DNA of 64,000 nucleotides, from assembly GCF_051622035.1 (NCBI RefSeq), contig NC_135358.1, forward strand, positions 19,378,501 to 19,442,500, read 5' to 3'. Below the pieces are notes generated by a model that saw only the letters and a program-made list of their open reading frames with translations, was not told where the DNA came from and did no database searches. Below, in pieces: positions 12,054 through 31,963 of the stretch. This DNA comes from Arctopsyche grandis. Its lineage: Eukaryota > Arthropoda > Insecta > Trichoptera > Hydropsychidae. Positions within the stretch are counted from its first letter, which is position 1; every line of letters starts with the position of its first letter. Made by a program: the position numbers and the translations under genes.

Positions 12054-13438
12054 AATGAGTCCATCACCAGTTTACCAGCTAATTAGCTAGAAATTGGCAG
12101 GTAAATTTAAAAAAAACTATGTATGTACATATATGTAGATGAAATAGTTTGACCATTCTTAAAATGCTTTTTATGTAGTTATATTTCAGTTCACGAAAAA
12201 TCCGTACATATCGTGTTTTTTTTATTTTTGAAAAATATTCAAAATTGGACTATCGTATTTTTTTATAATATTGGGAATGTTTTTAGCTTGTATCAATGTT
12301 TTTGATCTGGTTTTTTTTTACATCAAGTTTTTTTGTCTGGAAGTCGATATTTAAACAAGAAATTATCGAATCACCGATAAATGGAAACGACAGTAAATTT
12401 ATTATACGTAGTAGACATTTGGTTAAATTAATGAATACATATATTCTCAATTCAAATATGTACAAATATCTGTTTATTTAAAAAAAATGTTTTCAATGGC
12501 AATATATGCTAAATATTTTCACAAGTAAAAATTCTAAATAAAATTTTATGTTTTATATACATACGTACATATGTATAAGGATATAATTTTGTTTTGGAAT
12601 AGGTTTTTAGTAAAATAATTTGAGTGTTTGAGTTATCATTTATTCAATTAATTATGTCTCGGGCTACGCTGCAAATATGAACACTTTCGACTACATTCTT
12701 TATTACGTTTGAGCACATCTCCGAGTGATTTATTAGTGTACATATGTATGTATATACGTAAATGCATATTTATTTTAACCTCCCTTTGTCATAATACACT
12801 TTTTCACAAAGTGTTATCTCATAAAATGTACGACATCTATCTATTTAGCTTGATTTTTAAAAAAGTGGAAAACATGTTGCGAGAATATGCGTATATCGTA
12901 GAAAATCCAAAATATATCCATCGCTTACACACGTATCAAAACATATTTTATTTTATTTTATATGCGTCATTGGGCCTATTTTTTATGTATTATAATCTAT
13001 GTATTTTCTTTAAATATATAAACGAAATGAACAAAGAAAATAAATTTATCGATATCTTAAAATATTAATGTTAGGTTTAAATTGTATAAATAAAAGATCC
13101 GTCATAATAGAAAGTGGCATAAGTCCACTTTTCTTCATTTCGAGAAATATTTCGCAAAACATTACATATTTATAATGTTTTGCGTTTAACAATATTTAAA
13201 AATATTGGTGGCCTGTAATGCGTTTATTCTGCTTTTTCGAGATTCTGAACATTTCGAATTAACGGAAGTGATAACAATTTGTGAATTAAGTCAAACAGAA
13301 ATAAGTGTTTTTGGAACTGAAAATTGACCTTCAAATATAACGACTCATTGTATATAAGTAAAAGTTATGGGTTGGACGCACTACAGTGTTATTCTTATTA
13401 AAATAAGTGAAACGTAAAGGAGGTATGTAAAAATTAGC
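12054..13438. other. Downstream flank of AGPS, no gene recognised
   Basis: AT-rich; AATAAAATAAAATA on the minus strand near 12965-12945 could serve as a distant poly(A) signal. A 119-codon plus-strand frame (12709-13068) is Ile/Tyr-rich and spans a TACATA palindrome, so I do not call it. Confidence 0.45.
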
Positions 13439-20475
<7,037 letters not shown>

Positions 20476-21530
20476 GGTGAAGTTTTCCCGTTCAGAAGCG
20501 ATTTCGTACTGACGCTCTACGCCGTATTCTGCCTTTATATGTATATGTACATATGTATGTACATAATATAATACATATTTATCATATCTGCACCCACACA
20601 TCTCCGTGTTGTACACATATTCAATACAGAGATTCGTACATATGCAAAATTTTAATAAACCTCCAAGGAAAACAACAATTTTCTTGTTAATTGGTTATAT
20701 TAACCAATAAAAACTCTCAGATATAAACGAAGATGTAATACGAACAAAGAAATGAAAATATTTTTTGATAAGTTTGAAGGTTTTGAAAGTGAAACATTGA
20801 CGATAATTGGTATATGTACGTATATGTGTATTTGAATTGAAACAAACGAGCATATTGATTTTATATTTATTGTTTTAAATTAAAACTGAATTGGTGAAAT
20901 TAATCTTAATTTTTTTAAACGACGTTGCCTATATTTTAATAAATAAGCGTAGTTAGAGTTTGTGTCGTCCGGGCTGTACCCGAGTTTGCAAAATCACAAC
21001 ATTAAAATATCATTATTTATTACAAATACATATTTGTATGTTATGAATTCTTCTAAAATGTATATTTCGCCGGTGACTTTTTAAATATTCGTATTATTTT
21101 TCTGATGTTTTCTAAAATTTCGTAGATATTATTATCAATGGAAAAGTGATTTTCTTCTAACATTTCTGTATTTAATGAATAAAAATCCGTTTATTCACAT
21201 GTAGACATTTCATCTTCCTCATTATCTTCATTTTCATTACAATTATCCCCATTACATATTTAATTTTCTTCATAATCGTCGACTTCTTCGTCATCACTCT
21301 TTTCATATTGATTTTGTGTATTCATTTTATAAAAAATTCGGGTGTGACCAACCCATGACTTTATCTATGTATTTGAGGAATATAAGAAAGTCACAAAACA
21401 AAATTCTATATTCAACCGTACAGACTCATTCACAAGTACCGGCAGCATTATGAAATACTAATAAGCTAACACAGCATTTTCGATACAAAGTGAGCGCAAA
21501 TGTATGGAAACTTGCACAAGACAAAAGTTC

Positions 21531-22400
21531 TACTTCCGGTTGTCGAATTTTGTTCAATTTATTTTCTTACTTAAAATCACTATCAGTATTATATACATTA
21601 AATATCGAGAAAATAAAAATAATTTAAAAGGTCAAAATAAAATAATGAAATATTGTTTTAAAAAAAAATACTACTTCCGGTTTACGAATTCTAACCAAAA
21701 CGTTAGCAGCTCTAAGTTAGTACATAAAGAATAAAAATATTAATTTTCAGCTTAATACGTTCAGGGGTGTGGACAGGATCCAGGCGACAACATTTTTGAT
21801 CTTTCTAAGAGGAGAAAATCCCATTTCCGGTTCATTAAATTTGGTGATTTTTTTTATTTTCATCACATTGATACAAGAATTATACTTGAATTTTTTCGTG
21901 AAGATCACAAATGCGTAAGGGTTTGAAAAAAATAGTGGAAGAAAAATCGAACAAGAGTAAACTGCCACTTCCGGTTGAGGAATGCTTACCAAATTTTATA
22001 CATAACTTGGTTAAACGCTTAAACTTTTAGATATGAAATTTCAGTTCAATAAACTAAAAGGTTTCTGAGAAAACCTTAAAAAAACTCGATTCTCTAGAGT
22101 AAAAGTACTACTTCCGGTTCAGATAAAAATACTTAAAAAATATAAAGTGATTAAGATTATTATTTCCAGTACATATAAAAAAATTTCAGTCCGATTCAGT
22201 TAGCAGTTTGGGAGATAATTTAATTCAAAATTTAAAAAAAAGAGGACACCTATAAGGGGAGGTACCATTTCCAGTCAACTTAAAAATTTGAAAAAAAATG
22301 TACGTCATGTCGCTAAGAATTTCAGTAACCGATATTAAGTTTCAGTTTGATAGGACTAACGGTGTTCAAAAATCCCCAAAATACACAGACACACATTTTT
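21531..22400 (+). repeat. Degenerate ~145-bp tandem array with ACTTCCGGTT core
   Basis: Six units are recognisable by TACTTCCGGTT-type cores at 21531, 21671, 21821, 21965, 22108 and 22265 (spacings 140, 150, 144, 143, 157). Several units also share TTTCAGTTYRATARRACTAA. Divergence between units is high, so the array is old. No coding frame. Confidence 0.75.
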
Positions 22401-22525
22401 TCTAGATCATGAAAACGTGATCAGTAATCGATTCTGAGTTCGAATCAGTCAAAATCTCGAGTTCGAATTTTCGCATGATCACAAAACTTTATATATTGTT
22501 ACTACGTACATAGATAAAGTAATAT
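22303..22525 (+). repeat. Dispersed repeat family 'GATCAGTAATCGATTCTGAGTTCGAATC', best copy
   Basis: The repeat runs from GTACGTCATGTCG..AAGAATTTCAGTAACCGATA through AAAATCCCCAAAATACACAGACACACA to CGTGATCAGTAATCGATTC, GAGTTCGAATCAGTCAAAATCTCGA and TTGTTACTACGTAC. Other copies: 8175-8290 (+), 31743-31962 (+, contains (CA)n), 39168-39228 (+, 3' part), 52595-52783 (-) and 54345-54414 (-, 3' part). GAGTTCGAATC is B-box-like. Class unknown. Confidence 0.75.
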
Positions 22526-24159
22526 TGTTACTACGTATGTACATACATAGTAAAAATATATATACGAATAATATTCGAATAGTTGATGAAATATTCGAAT
22601 AACGAATGGCTGAAAAATCAGACGAATAATTCGAATACTTGAATATTCGATTGGGATCCCTAGTGTGTCAATATCGAATTATGTTTTTTTGGACTTCTTA
22701 TATTCCTCAAATACATAGATAAAGTCATGAATTAGTCACATACAAAATTTTAAAACGTAAATTTGAGTAAATGAAATGAAGAACATTCTTCAGTCACGTT
22801 CGGTAAATAAGTGCCATATTGGCGTTTAGAAATAAATCTGACATCCCGTGTGACAGGCAGACCTAGTCTCTACATGAAACTCTATGCATAGATAACATGC
22901 ACACAAATTGATTTTAAATAGCCTTCCTCAGTTAATCGATCTCTACATCTGTGACAAGGGTAATTTCAATGATCGAAGTGCTAAAATCAAAAACAAACAA
23001 GGGATACGAAGGTTATAACAGAATCAATATAAAGTTTTAAGAAACGAATTCAAAATGTTGAAATTAACTTAAGAACAACTTGTATGTTATATGCTTTTAA
23101 ATTTTAAGATGAAATGAACGGCTCAAAGTATTACCGTGACATTGATTATTCTAAATTATAAACGTAAATAAATACATTCAATTATGTGTCTAAAGTTTCC
23201 TCATTCGCCTATACGTATTTACCTTAATTTTAAAAATTTACACAAATAATCAGTGACACGATCTCCAAATCAGGTAAAATTTAAATAATTTGTCATTAGT
23301 AAACTTAATAATAGTTGAATATAAAAAAATATACCTCGTTGAGAAACTGACTCTAGATTGTACTTTGTGATCTTTACTTTTCACTGTGTATCCAACACAA
23401 TTAAGTTGATTTTATTTAAACCAGGAGTGTCAAGTTCATTGATGTCCGTGATCCGATTAGAATATAACTAATTGACGATGCTATTTATTTACTTTTTATA
23501 TATACTAACTAGTGTGTTTATTTGTCAAAAATATTTTTGACAAACCCTTTGACCGCCAAGAATATTTCAGCTTGACATGTATCTAGTAGTACATATGTAT
23601 GTACCAATGTGAACATTTATATATGTATGTATGTACATATGTACATAAATTGTTATTATAACACCGATAATTAATTACAGGAAAATTAAGCAATGTTATT
23701 CCTCGTAGTTCAATAATTGAGAATAGTGTTATCAAAAAAGACCATCGCTTTTTTTAAGACAGAAAAATAGTGTGATTTCATACTAGCAGTGAAAGTATAC
23801 TATCACGGGTGTTTTAGATAATTCATATTCCGAATACTTCTCATTTACTTCTGATATTTCTATTAATGTTGTGTCTTTTTCTTCCTCCAGTTTAAGTTTT
23901 TTGATATATTTTCAGTGTATAAATATTTAAATACAACAAGAGGCAAATTTGATGATGTTCGACCCACTTTTACAGTTTGTCTAAATACAGCTTCATATGG
24001 GGACCGTTTGATTCCTAAATGGAATGCTCTATATTTTTTATAAATTTGACAGTCCTTAGTGCTTTGTTACAATTGGTGCTATTATGATATATGTATGTAT
24101 GTATGTATGTAGCATCCAAGTTGACAGCATGTTTTCAATGTCCTGATTTGTGTGATGTA

Positions 24160-24565
24160 TTTTCACCGACTCAGTTTTCGAAAGTATACTTCTAATACAC
24201 TGGAGACGACACGAATAAGAGGCTACTTTCAGTTTGGAATAGTCTTCACAACAATGTAGTAATTTCAGAAAACCTTAATTATTAAAATCAAACGTTAACT
24301 TTCTTAAATTTAAAGGATTTTTGTAATTTCTTTTTTTTTTTCAATTTTCTTCATTTTCAATGCCCTTTATTTATATTTTATTTTTATTTTGTTTTTTTGG
24401 TATTTTCTTTTATTTTGTATTTTTTTCATGTTATTATTGGTATGAATATTTTTTTGTTTTTATTTCATTATTTGTATAAGTCAAATCTCCACGGGGTTTG
24501 ACATATGGTCTTTCGGCTTGGCTGCCTTCCCCATGTATTTTAAATAAATAAAAGTGAAAGAATAA
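24160..24565 (+). pseudogene. Jockey/CR1-like LINE 3' end
   Basis: Around 24225-24300, FSLEWSSLHNNVVISENL-like sequence (with stops) matches the WN.LP..VV....N..K motif at the end of jockey-group RT ORFs. A T-rich 3'UTR, a hairpin (GTCAAA at 24480 with TTTGAC at 24497), TTTCGGCTTGGCTGCCTTCCCC and an AAATAAATAAAAG tail follow. Decayed. Confidence 0.6.
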
Positions 24566-24733
24566 TTTCACTGGAGAATACAGATTCATTGTAGCATACA
24601 TTTTTACAAAATCGGGTCTACGGGATCGAATTAGAAATGCACGAAAAACCAAAGATCGAAAATCGAAAGATCTTAAGTCGAAAGATCAAAAAAAATGGTG
24701 CATGGTAAACGGTACATACTCACGGGACACGGT

Positions 24734-27178
24734 CGATTGGGCGCCCAGGACGATTGGGCGATCAGTGTTACTCGCCACTGCGACAATTGGACGACGAGAC
24801 TGGCGGACACTGCGTCAATTGGGCCCTGCGTCAATTGGGCGCCCATCGCACTGGGCGATCATCGACTGGCCGACGGCGACCGGGCGACCAGGGCGCGTGG
24901 GCGACCACCGACACGGCCCGCTGGTGAAGTGGTCGCCAAGCTTACGTAAACTCTGCGTTTTGCAAGGAACGACCGCGAACGGAGCGTTATAGGAATTTCC
25001 GATGCACTGACAAATATTCTACCTACATACATATGCTTTATACCGCTTTATTTTTCGTTTCAGTTTTACCAATTTTTCGTAACAACACGAATCATACTAT
25101 TAATTTTTTTCGCTATATTATATTACATTTGCTGGAATTTTATATTAAACGTACTTTTATAAATACATGTGTAGCACCTTTTCACAAAAAATAATTGTAA
25201 GATGACAAATCATATGTACCTACATATTCTCCAAAATAATATAAAAGAAAAATGATCGATTGAATCTTTCGCGCAGTGCTTTTAGTTTTTTTTCAAATGG
25301 ACACACTTTTTTTTCTTTTAAATGTTATATTTCAGTTTTATCAATTGGATAAATTCACTCTATTCTCAATTTTCTCAACACTGTATTAGTTATACATAAT
25401 AACAAAATATTTTCTAATAGCGATTCTCAAAGTTTTCAAGATTATATTTTTTTTCAATGATGAAATACGTTTACGAAAAAAAAAGCGCATACTTAAATTC
25501 GTTCGCGGAGCTCGAATAATTTTTTTCGGCTTTTCCCATAATTAAATTATTACATCGTTTACGATTCGCAGAGGCAATTCTCGAAAAAAATAGCTTTTTA
25601 AAGTAATTTTAAACATCTCCCGTTCTATGGTTATTGTTGAAAATTACATTGAGCCACAAAAAATCACGTTTTTTAGTTACCAGAGCGGAGACTAACCAAT
25701 CTTTACTAACTTTGACCCACTGAATTCGAATATGATATTGATTTTTGCTGGTTGGTGATTGTTTACGAGATATGAGCGTTTAAAAAAATGCGCGATTTTT
25801 ACAGTTTTTTGGCTTTTGCGGTCTTTAACTCAAAACCTAGTATTGCTGTGCTCAAAGTGAGTATTGGAATCAATAGTCAGATGTTTTTCCTATTGATTGT
25901 GATATTGCATTGCTTTAAAATACTTATAATTAATTGTCTAGCGAATTTTAAAAGTCAAAAAAATATTTTTTTTACGGATTTTTTCTCCGTGCTATTTTGC
26001 ATTTATTTGGCAATTTTTTTATTTCACCTCGTTTATAAGGATTGGTTTTCTATTTCAATATTTTTTATTTTTATCTAAACGTACTAACTCGAGCGGTAAT
26101 TGCAATTTAAATGCTTTCGTTTTTGTTGCTCAGTGTTATTATAGTCACATTAAAATCTATATGATAGTTTATAGTAATTAAGGCTCATTTCGTTTATCAA
26201 TAATTTAATAAGGTATATTTTTACTAATTAATATCTTTCGCTTTTGTAAATTCGAAACATACATACATATGTATAACGAATTATGTTTACATCTATAACT
26301 GTCATCCAGCGCTCATCTGTTCATCTAATGTATAATTTCTTTAATAATATTTTATGCGTATAAAATATTACAAAGACCTTACAAGAAATTATATATTTTC
26401 AAATATTTGGACCGAATGAACGAACTCATTCAAAACGTTTTTTTTTTTACTATGAGTGGCAGTTTTATTGCCTAAAGATAAATAATACCGCGTCTCATAG
26501 GCTAGGCTAGAGATGCTCTGCAAGTCATTTTGATAAAAGAGTTCTCAAAACGACTTTTGACAACTGTTTCTCGAACTACTTTTTTTCTTGATTGTTTTAC
26601 ATGACATGTTATACATACATACATATGTAAGGTTTTTCAACGGGTTTTTGCGGTATCATAAATTCATGGCCCTCAAATTTGGTTTAAAATAATGCAATGA
26701 CGTAAATGATTTTATACCCTTTATCCTTTTATTAAATTCAAATTATTCTGAAATGGTTTTCATCGTTTTTTCAAAACCTCTCCGATAAAATAAACGTTTT
26801 TTATTCCAAAAAAAATGGCAAAGTTTCAAAGCGATCGGAAAAGTTTTAGGAGGTTTGTCCAAAACTAAGATAAACCTTGTAATTTTCAAATGTTATAATT
26901 AGCATGGAAATAATTTTTTCAATGTATGTATGTGTGTGTTGTATGAATGTACATACATATGTACATATGTTATTTTGAAAATTTTCAATTTAATATTTAT
27001 TTTCATTATTCATCAATGAAAAGTAAATCAAAAAACTTTATTAATACTATGATTTGATGAATATACTAAATACTGGCGATTCTAGAATTGATCTAATGTT
27101 GAGAGTTACAAATTTTACACGTTTTGGATTTTCGTAAGATTAAAAATAAGCACCAATCACACGGTTGATCCCATATTT
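24734..27178 (+). repeat. Left inverted arm of the large foldback element
   Basis: It begins with GC-rich words CGATTGGGCGCCCAGG and repeated CAATTGGGC/GGGCGAYCA motifs to about 24990, then runs into AT-rich sequence to CCCATATTT at 27178. It matches the right arm in reverse complement over its whole length. Confidence 0.92.
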
Positions 27179-27479
27179 AATTTTCATGTTTTGTTGTTTT
27201 GATGTATCGTTATTTTCTTGGTTTTGGTGTTTTTTTCATTTTCTTTGTTTAATTGTATTTGTCATTTTCTTGGTTTATGTATTTTTCATTAATATATTAA
27301 TATTTTTAATGAATTTATCGTTTCATTTAATTTTTATTAATATGTATACCTATACTGCATTCATGGTAGAAAAAGTTTCTTCGCAGAGGTAAGTAGAACC
27401 GAAAAAATTCTTAAATATGCCGCAAAACTCCACAAACATGGATATTTTTCATCACAGAGTAAATTCCAATAACTATTTT

Positions 27480-27835
27480 GAGGGAAGGTCTTGATTTCAA
27501 AAATATTTCGCATTTTAATTTAAGTATTTCATCCTCAACTAGTATTTGGTCTACATCCAAAAATTATTTTAATTTGATTGATATTTCTTCTATTTGTATT
27601 TCATCATTGAATGGGAATGACATGAATAATATTATATCCTCTATTTTTGAAAAATCTTTAAATCTATCAAACACATTTCGTAACTTATTAGCATATTGAT
27701 CATATTCATGTGAGCTTCTATCGTAGATATGGCAGCCATATTTTCGAATTTGCATATTTGAGCTGGGCTCGTAAAAACTGACTTTCGACATTGTATTTTT
27801 GGTGATCAATTTAATATTCTCTATTTCTTCACCTT
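27480..27835 (-). pseudogene. hAT-type transposase C-terminal fragment inside the foldback spacer
   Basis: The minus strand reads ..SKVSFYEPSSNMQIRKYG..., then EYDQYANKLRNVFDRFKDFSKIEDIILFMSFPFNDEIQIEEISIKLK, a stop, and FLDVDQILVEDEILKLK. The pattern RF.DF.K.E....F..PF... followed by the LQ.D.ILK.K type region is the C-terminal part of SCAND3/ZBED5/GTF2IRD2-like hAT transposases, which I recognise by pattern only. There is no ATG at the frame's start and stops interrupt it, so it is a decayed fragment. It may be the remains of a separate hAT insertion in the spacer. Confidence 0.5.
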
Positions 27836-28241
27836 AATTTTTTCATTATAATCATCTGCTTCCTTTTTTTACCATTCATTTGACTAAAAAAATAACTGAA
27901 CTTAAATAAATTATACAGTTAACATTAAAAAAGGAAAATATATACAAAACGTGTTTAAAGTATTGTCTAACATTCGAGAGTTTTTTTTTATAACTTTCTA
28001 TTGTAGGGAGATATTTTCGTATCACATTTGAGCATTGAAGTAGATACTTCAATGAATTTGAGTCTTAAATGGTCAGTTTATTGTTCTCAAAAACATACCC
28101 AACTAACACCAAACATTCGAGCGAGAATTAACCTACGTAATTATTTTTTTTCCTGTATAACTGTAATCAATTCGGCTGCGATTTGTGTTTTTTAATTATT
28201 ATTTAGTCGATCAATAGAGCGACTATCATCGGTTTGTTTGT

Positions 28242-28990
28242 TAAAAAATGTGGATCAACCGTAATAAATGCTTATTCCTAATCTTACGAAATTCCAAATT
28301 ATGTAAAATTTGTATTCAAAGACATTTATTTATTTACATTAAATTAATTTTAGAATTGCTGGTATGTAGTCAATTCTAGAAACTCATAAATCGACCCGTT
28401 TTATTCGACCTTTTTTAATTTATTCCAATATTATTTTTTCAATATCGTATTCAAATTATTATTAATATTATTAATATATCACTGATCAAGTGATTTACTT
28501 TTACAATTTCTTGCTGGAAATTTGAAATCTGAACCGCTGTATTAGATAAACAGATGAGTGCTGGATGACCGTTATACATATGTACATATTTAGATGTAAA
28601 CATGATTCGTTATACACGTACATATGTACATATGTATGTATGTATGTTGCTACTTTACAAAAGCAATAGATATTAAAAACCATGTGAACTGTATAATAGG
28701 TAAGTAAATACGAAATGAGCCTTAAATAATTTTGCAATCAATCCGTCGATTTTCATTCAGTATTTTTTTTTCTTCTCGAAGCAGGTTTTACGATTACCTA
28801 CCAAAACAATGAAATAAATGGTCGGTCCCAAAATTGCAAACATTTTTCAAATGGACACACTTTTTTCTCTTTTAAATGTTATATTTCAGTTTTATCAATT
28901 GGATAAATTCACACCCTATTCTCAATTTTGTACTACACTGTAATAGTTATACATAATTACAAAATATTTTCTAACAGTGATTCATTCAAC
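28242..28990. repeat. Diverged, rearranged older copy of foldback-arm sequence in the spacer
   Basis: 28242-28390 resembles right-arm 29268-29400 (GGATCAACCGT, CTTACGAAA, TCAATTCTAGAA) in the same orientation. 28543-28735 resembles 30117-30270 (AACAGATGAG.GCTGGATGA, TTACAAAAGC, GAAATGAGCCTTAA). 28845-28990 resembles left-arm 25297-25440 (CAAATGGACACAC, TTTTATCAATTGGATAAATTCAC) in left-arm orientation. Divergence is far higher than between the two arms, so this is an older, internally deleted copy. Confidence 0.7.
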
Positions 28991-29271
28991 ATTAGATGAT
29001 ATTTTGGACCGATCCCTTCAGGTACCGATCCCTTCGACAAAAAAAAGGGGAAGAACATAATATTTGATATTTTTACGATACAATCGTCTTAATGCAATAC
29101 AATGCCTCTTTGGCCCTTCTGCGAACAAATTCTCTCATTGCCCCGAAAATATAAAAATCGATATTCGTACAAATTTACGTAAAAAATATTCGTACAAATT
29201 AAATGTTCAAAAATAAAAATATAAATACTTATATAATAGCGCGAATTGCATCGGCTTTCGATGATCTTAAA

Positions 29272-31717
29272 AAATATGGGATCAACCGTGTGATTGGTGC
29301 TTATTTTTAATCTTACGAAAATCCAAAACGTGTAAAATTTGTAACTCTCAACATTAGATCAATTCTAGAATCGCCAGTATTTAGTATATTCATCAAATCA
29401 TAGTATTAATAAAGTTTTTTGATTTACTTTTCATTGATGAATAATGAAAATAAATATTAAATTGAAAATTTTCAAAATAACATATGTACATATGTATGTA
29501 CATTCATACAACACACACATACATACATTGAAAAAATTATTTCCATGCTAATTATAACATTTGAAAATTACAAGGTTTATCTTAGTTTTGGACAAACCTC
29601 CTAAAACTTTTCCGATCGCTTTGAAACTTTGCCATTTTTTTTGGAATAAAAAACGTTTATTTTATCGGAGAGGTTTTGAAAAAACGATGAAAACCATTTC
29701 AGAATAATTTGAATTTAATAAAAGGATAAAGGGTATAAAATCATTTACGTCATTGCATTATTTTAAACCAAATTTGAGGGCCATGAATTTATGATACCGC
29801 AAAAACCCGTTGAAAAACCTTACATATGTATGTATGTATAACATGTCATGTAAAACAATCAAGAAAAAAAGTAGTTCGAGAAACAGTTGTCAAAAGTCGT
29901 TTTGAGAACTCTTTTATCAAAATGACTTGCAGAGCATCTCTAGCCTAGCCTATGAGACGCGGTATTATTTATCTTTAGGCAATAAAACTGCCACTCATAG
30001 TAAAAAAAAAAACGTTTTGAATGAGTTCGTTCATTCGGTCCAAATATTTGAAAATATATAATTTCTTGTAAGGTCTTTGTAATATTTTATACGCATAAAA
30101 TATTATTAAAGAAATTATACATTAGATGAACAGATGAGCGCTGGATGACAGTTATAGATGTAAACATAATTCGTTATACATATGTATGTATGTTTCGAAT
30201 TTACAAAAGCGAAAGATATTAATTAGTAAAAATATACCTTATTAAATTATTGATAAACGAAATGAGCCTTAATTACTATAAACTATCATATAGATTTTAA
30301 TGTGACTATAATAACACTGAGCAACAAAAACGAAAGCATTTAAATTGCAATTACCGCTCGAGTTAGTACGTTTAGATAAAAATAAAAAATATTGAAATAG
30401 AAAACCAATCCTTATAAACGAGGTGAAATAAAAAAATTGCCAAATAAATGCAAAATAGCACGGAGAAAAAATCCGTAAAAAAAATATTTTTTTGACTTTT
30501 AAAATTCGCTAGACAATTAATTATAAGTATTTTAAAGCAATGCAATATCACAATCAATAGGAAAAACATCTGACTATTGATTCCAATACTCACTTTGAGC
30601 ACAGCAATACTAGGTTTTGAGTTAAAGACCGCAAAAGCCAAAAAACTGTAAAAATCGCGCATTTTTTTAAACGCTCATATCTCGTAAACAATCACCAACC
30701 AGCAAAAATCAATATCATATTCGAATTCAGTGGGTCAAAGTTAGTAAAGATTGGTTAGTCTCCGCTCTGGTAACTAAAAAACGTGATTTTTTGTGGCTCA
30801 ATGTAATTTTCAACAATAACCATAGAACGGGAGATGTTTAAAATTACTTTAAAAAGCTATTTTTTTCGAGAATTGCCTCTGCGAATCGTAAACGATGTAA
30901 TAATTTAATTATGGGAAAAGCCGAAAAAAATTATTCGAGCTCCGCGAACGAATTTAAGTATGCGCTTTTTTTTCGTAAACGTATTTCATCATTGAAAAAA
31001 AATATAATCTTGAAAACTTTGAGAATCGCTATTAGAAAATATTTTGTTATTATGTATAACTAATACAGTGTTGAGAAAATTGAGAATAGAGTGTGAATTT
31101 ATCCAATTGATAAAACTGAAATATAACATTTAAAAGAAAAAAAAGTGTGTCCATTTGAAAAAAAACTAAAAGCACTGCGCGAAAGATTCAATCGATCATT
31201 TTTCTTTTATATTATTTTGGAGAATATGTAGGTACATATGATTTGTCATCTTACAATTATTTTTTGTGAAAAGGTGCTACACATGTATTTATAAAAGTAC
31301 GTTTAATATAAAATTCCAGCAAATGTAATATAATATAGCGAAAAAAATTAATAGTATGATTCGTGTTGTTACGAAAAATTGGTAAAACTGAAACGAAAAA
31401 TAAAGCGGTATAAAGCATATGTATGTAGGTAGAATATTTGTCAGTGCATCGGAAATTCCTATAACGCTCCGTTCGCGGTCGTTCCTTGCAAAACGCAGAG
31501 TTTACGTAAGCTTGGCGACCACTTCACCAGCGGGCCGTGTCGGTGGTCGCCCACGCGCCCTGGTCGCCCGGTCGCCGTCGGCCAGTCGATGATCGCCCAG
31601 TGCGATGGGCGCCCAATTGACGCAGGGCCCAATTGACGCAGTGTCCGCCAGTCTCGTCGTCCAATTGTCGCAGTGGCGAGTAACACTGATCGCCCAATCG
31701 TCCTGGGCGCCCAATCG
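29272..31717 (-). repeat. Right inverted arm of the large foldback element
   Basis: Reverse complement of 24734-27178, from AAATATGGG at 29272 to CCAATCG at 31717. Near identity of the arms means either recent formation or continued arm-to-arm gene conversion. Confidence 0.92.
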
Positions 31718-31826
31718 TCACGTACCGCATACTCACTGTACGTCGTGTCGATAAGAATTTCAGTAACCGATACTAAGTTTCAGTTCGATAGGAATAACGG
31801 TGTTCAAAAAATCCCCAAAATACACA

Positions 31827-31828
<2 letters not shown>

Positions 31829-31865
<37 letters not shown>

Positions 31866-31917
31866 AGAGAGGCACACACACACACACACACAGAGAGAGA
31901 GGCACACAGACACACAT
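31829..31917. repeat. (CA)n with GAGAGAGAGG interruptions
   Basis: A (CA)n run, then CAGAGAGAGAGGCACA twice. It is an expansion of the ACACAGACACACA part of the dispersed repeat at this place. Confidence 0.9.
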
Positions 31918-31963
31918 TTTTTCTAGGTCATGAAAACGTGATCAGTAATCGATTCTGAGTTCG

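Larger units (their letters stand above)
24724..31727. mobile_element. 7.0-kb foldback-type element with ~2.45-kb inverted arms
   Basis: The left arm 24734-27178 and right arm 29272-31717 are near-perfect inverted copies; I saw only small indels, for example CACT versus CACACT near 25366 and its mate near 31090. The spacer is 27179-29271. The outermost 17 bp on each side are imperfect matches (GGGACACGGTCGATTGG and CGGTACGTGACGATTGG read inward). The element is flanked by CATACTCAC at 24715-24723 and 31728-31736, a 9-bp direct repeat fitting a target duplication. The outer ~250 bp of each arm are GC-rich and carry repeated (C/A)ATTGGGCG words, possibly transposase-binding sites. The rest of the arms is AT-rich with no convincing gene; a 96-codon frame occurs identically in both arms but looks fortuitous. 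Long inverted repeats plus a 9-bp duplication recall the Foldback/Mutator-like group. It is non-autonomous as seen here. Confidence 0.9.

Noticed and set aside
12709..13068. 119-codon plus-strand frame
   Set aside because: Ile/Tyr/Phe-rich, runs through a TACATA palindrome, no recognisable domain.
24695..24992. Overlapping GC-rich frames at the foldback end
   Set aside because: Several frames are open at once in the repeated ATTGGGCG region; this is a GC-rich subterminal repeat, not a gene.
25788..26078. 96-codon hydrophobic frame, present identically at 30662-30372
   Set aside because: The identity is explained by the inverted arms; composition is AT-driven, with no domain, no start context and no conservation evidence beyond arm identity.
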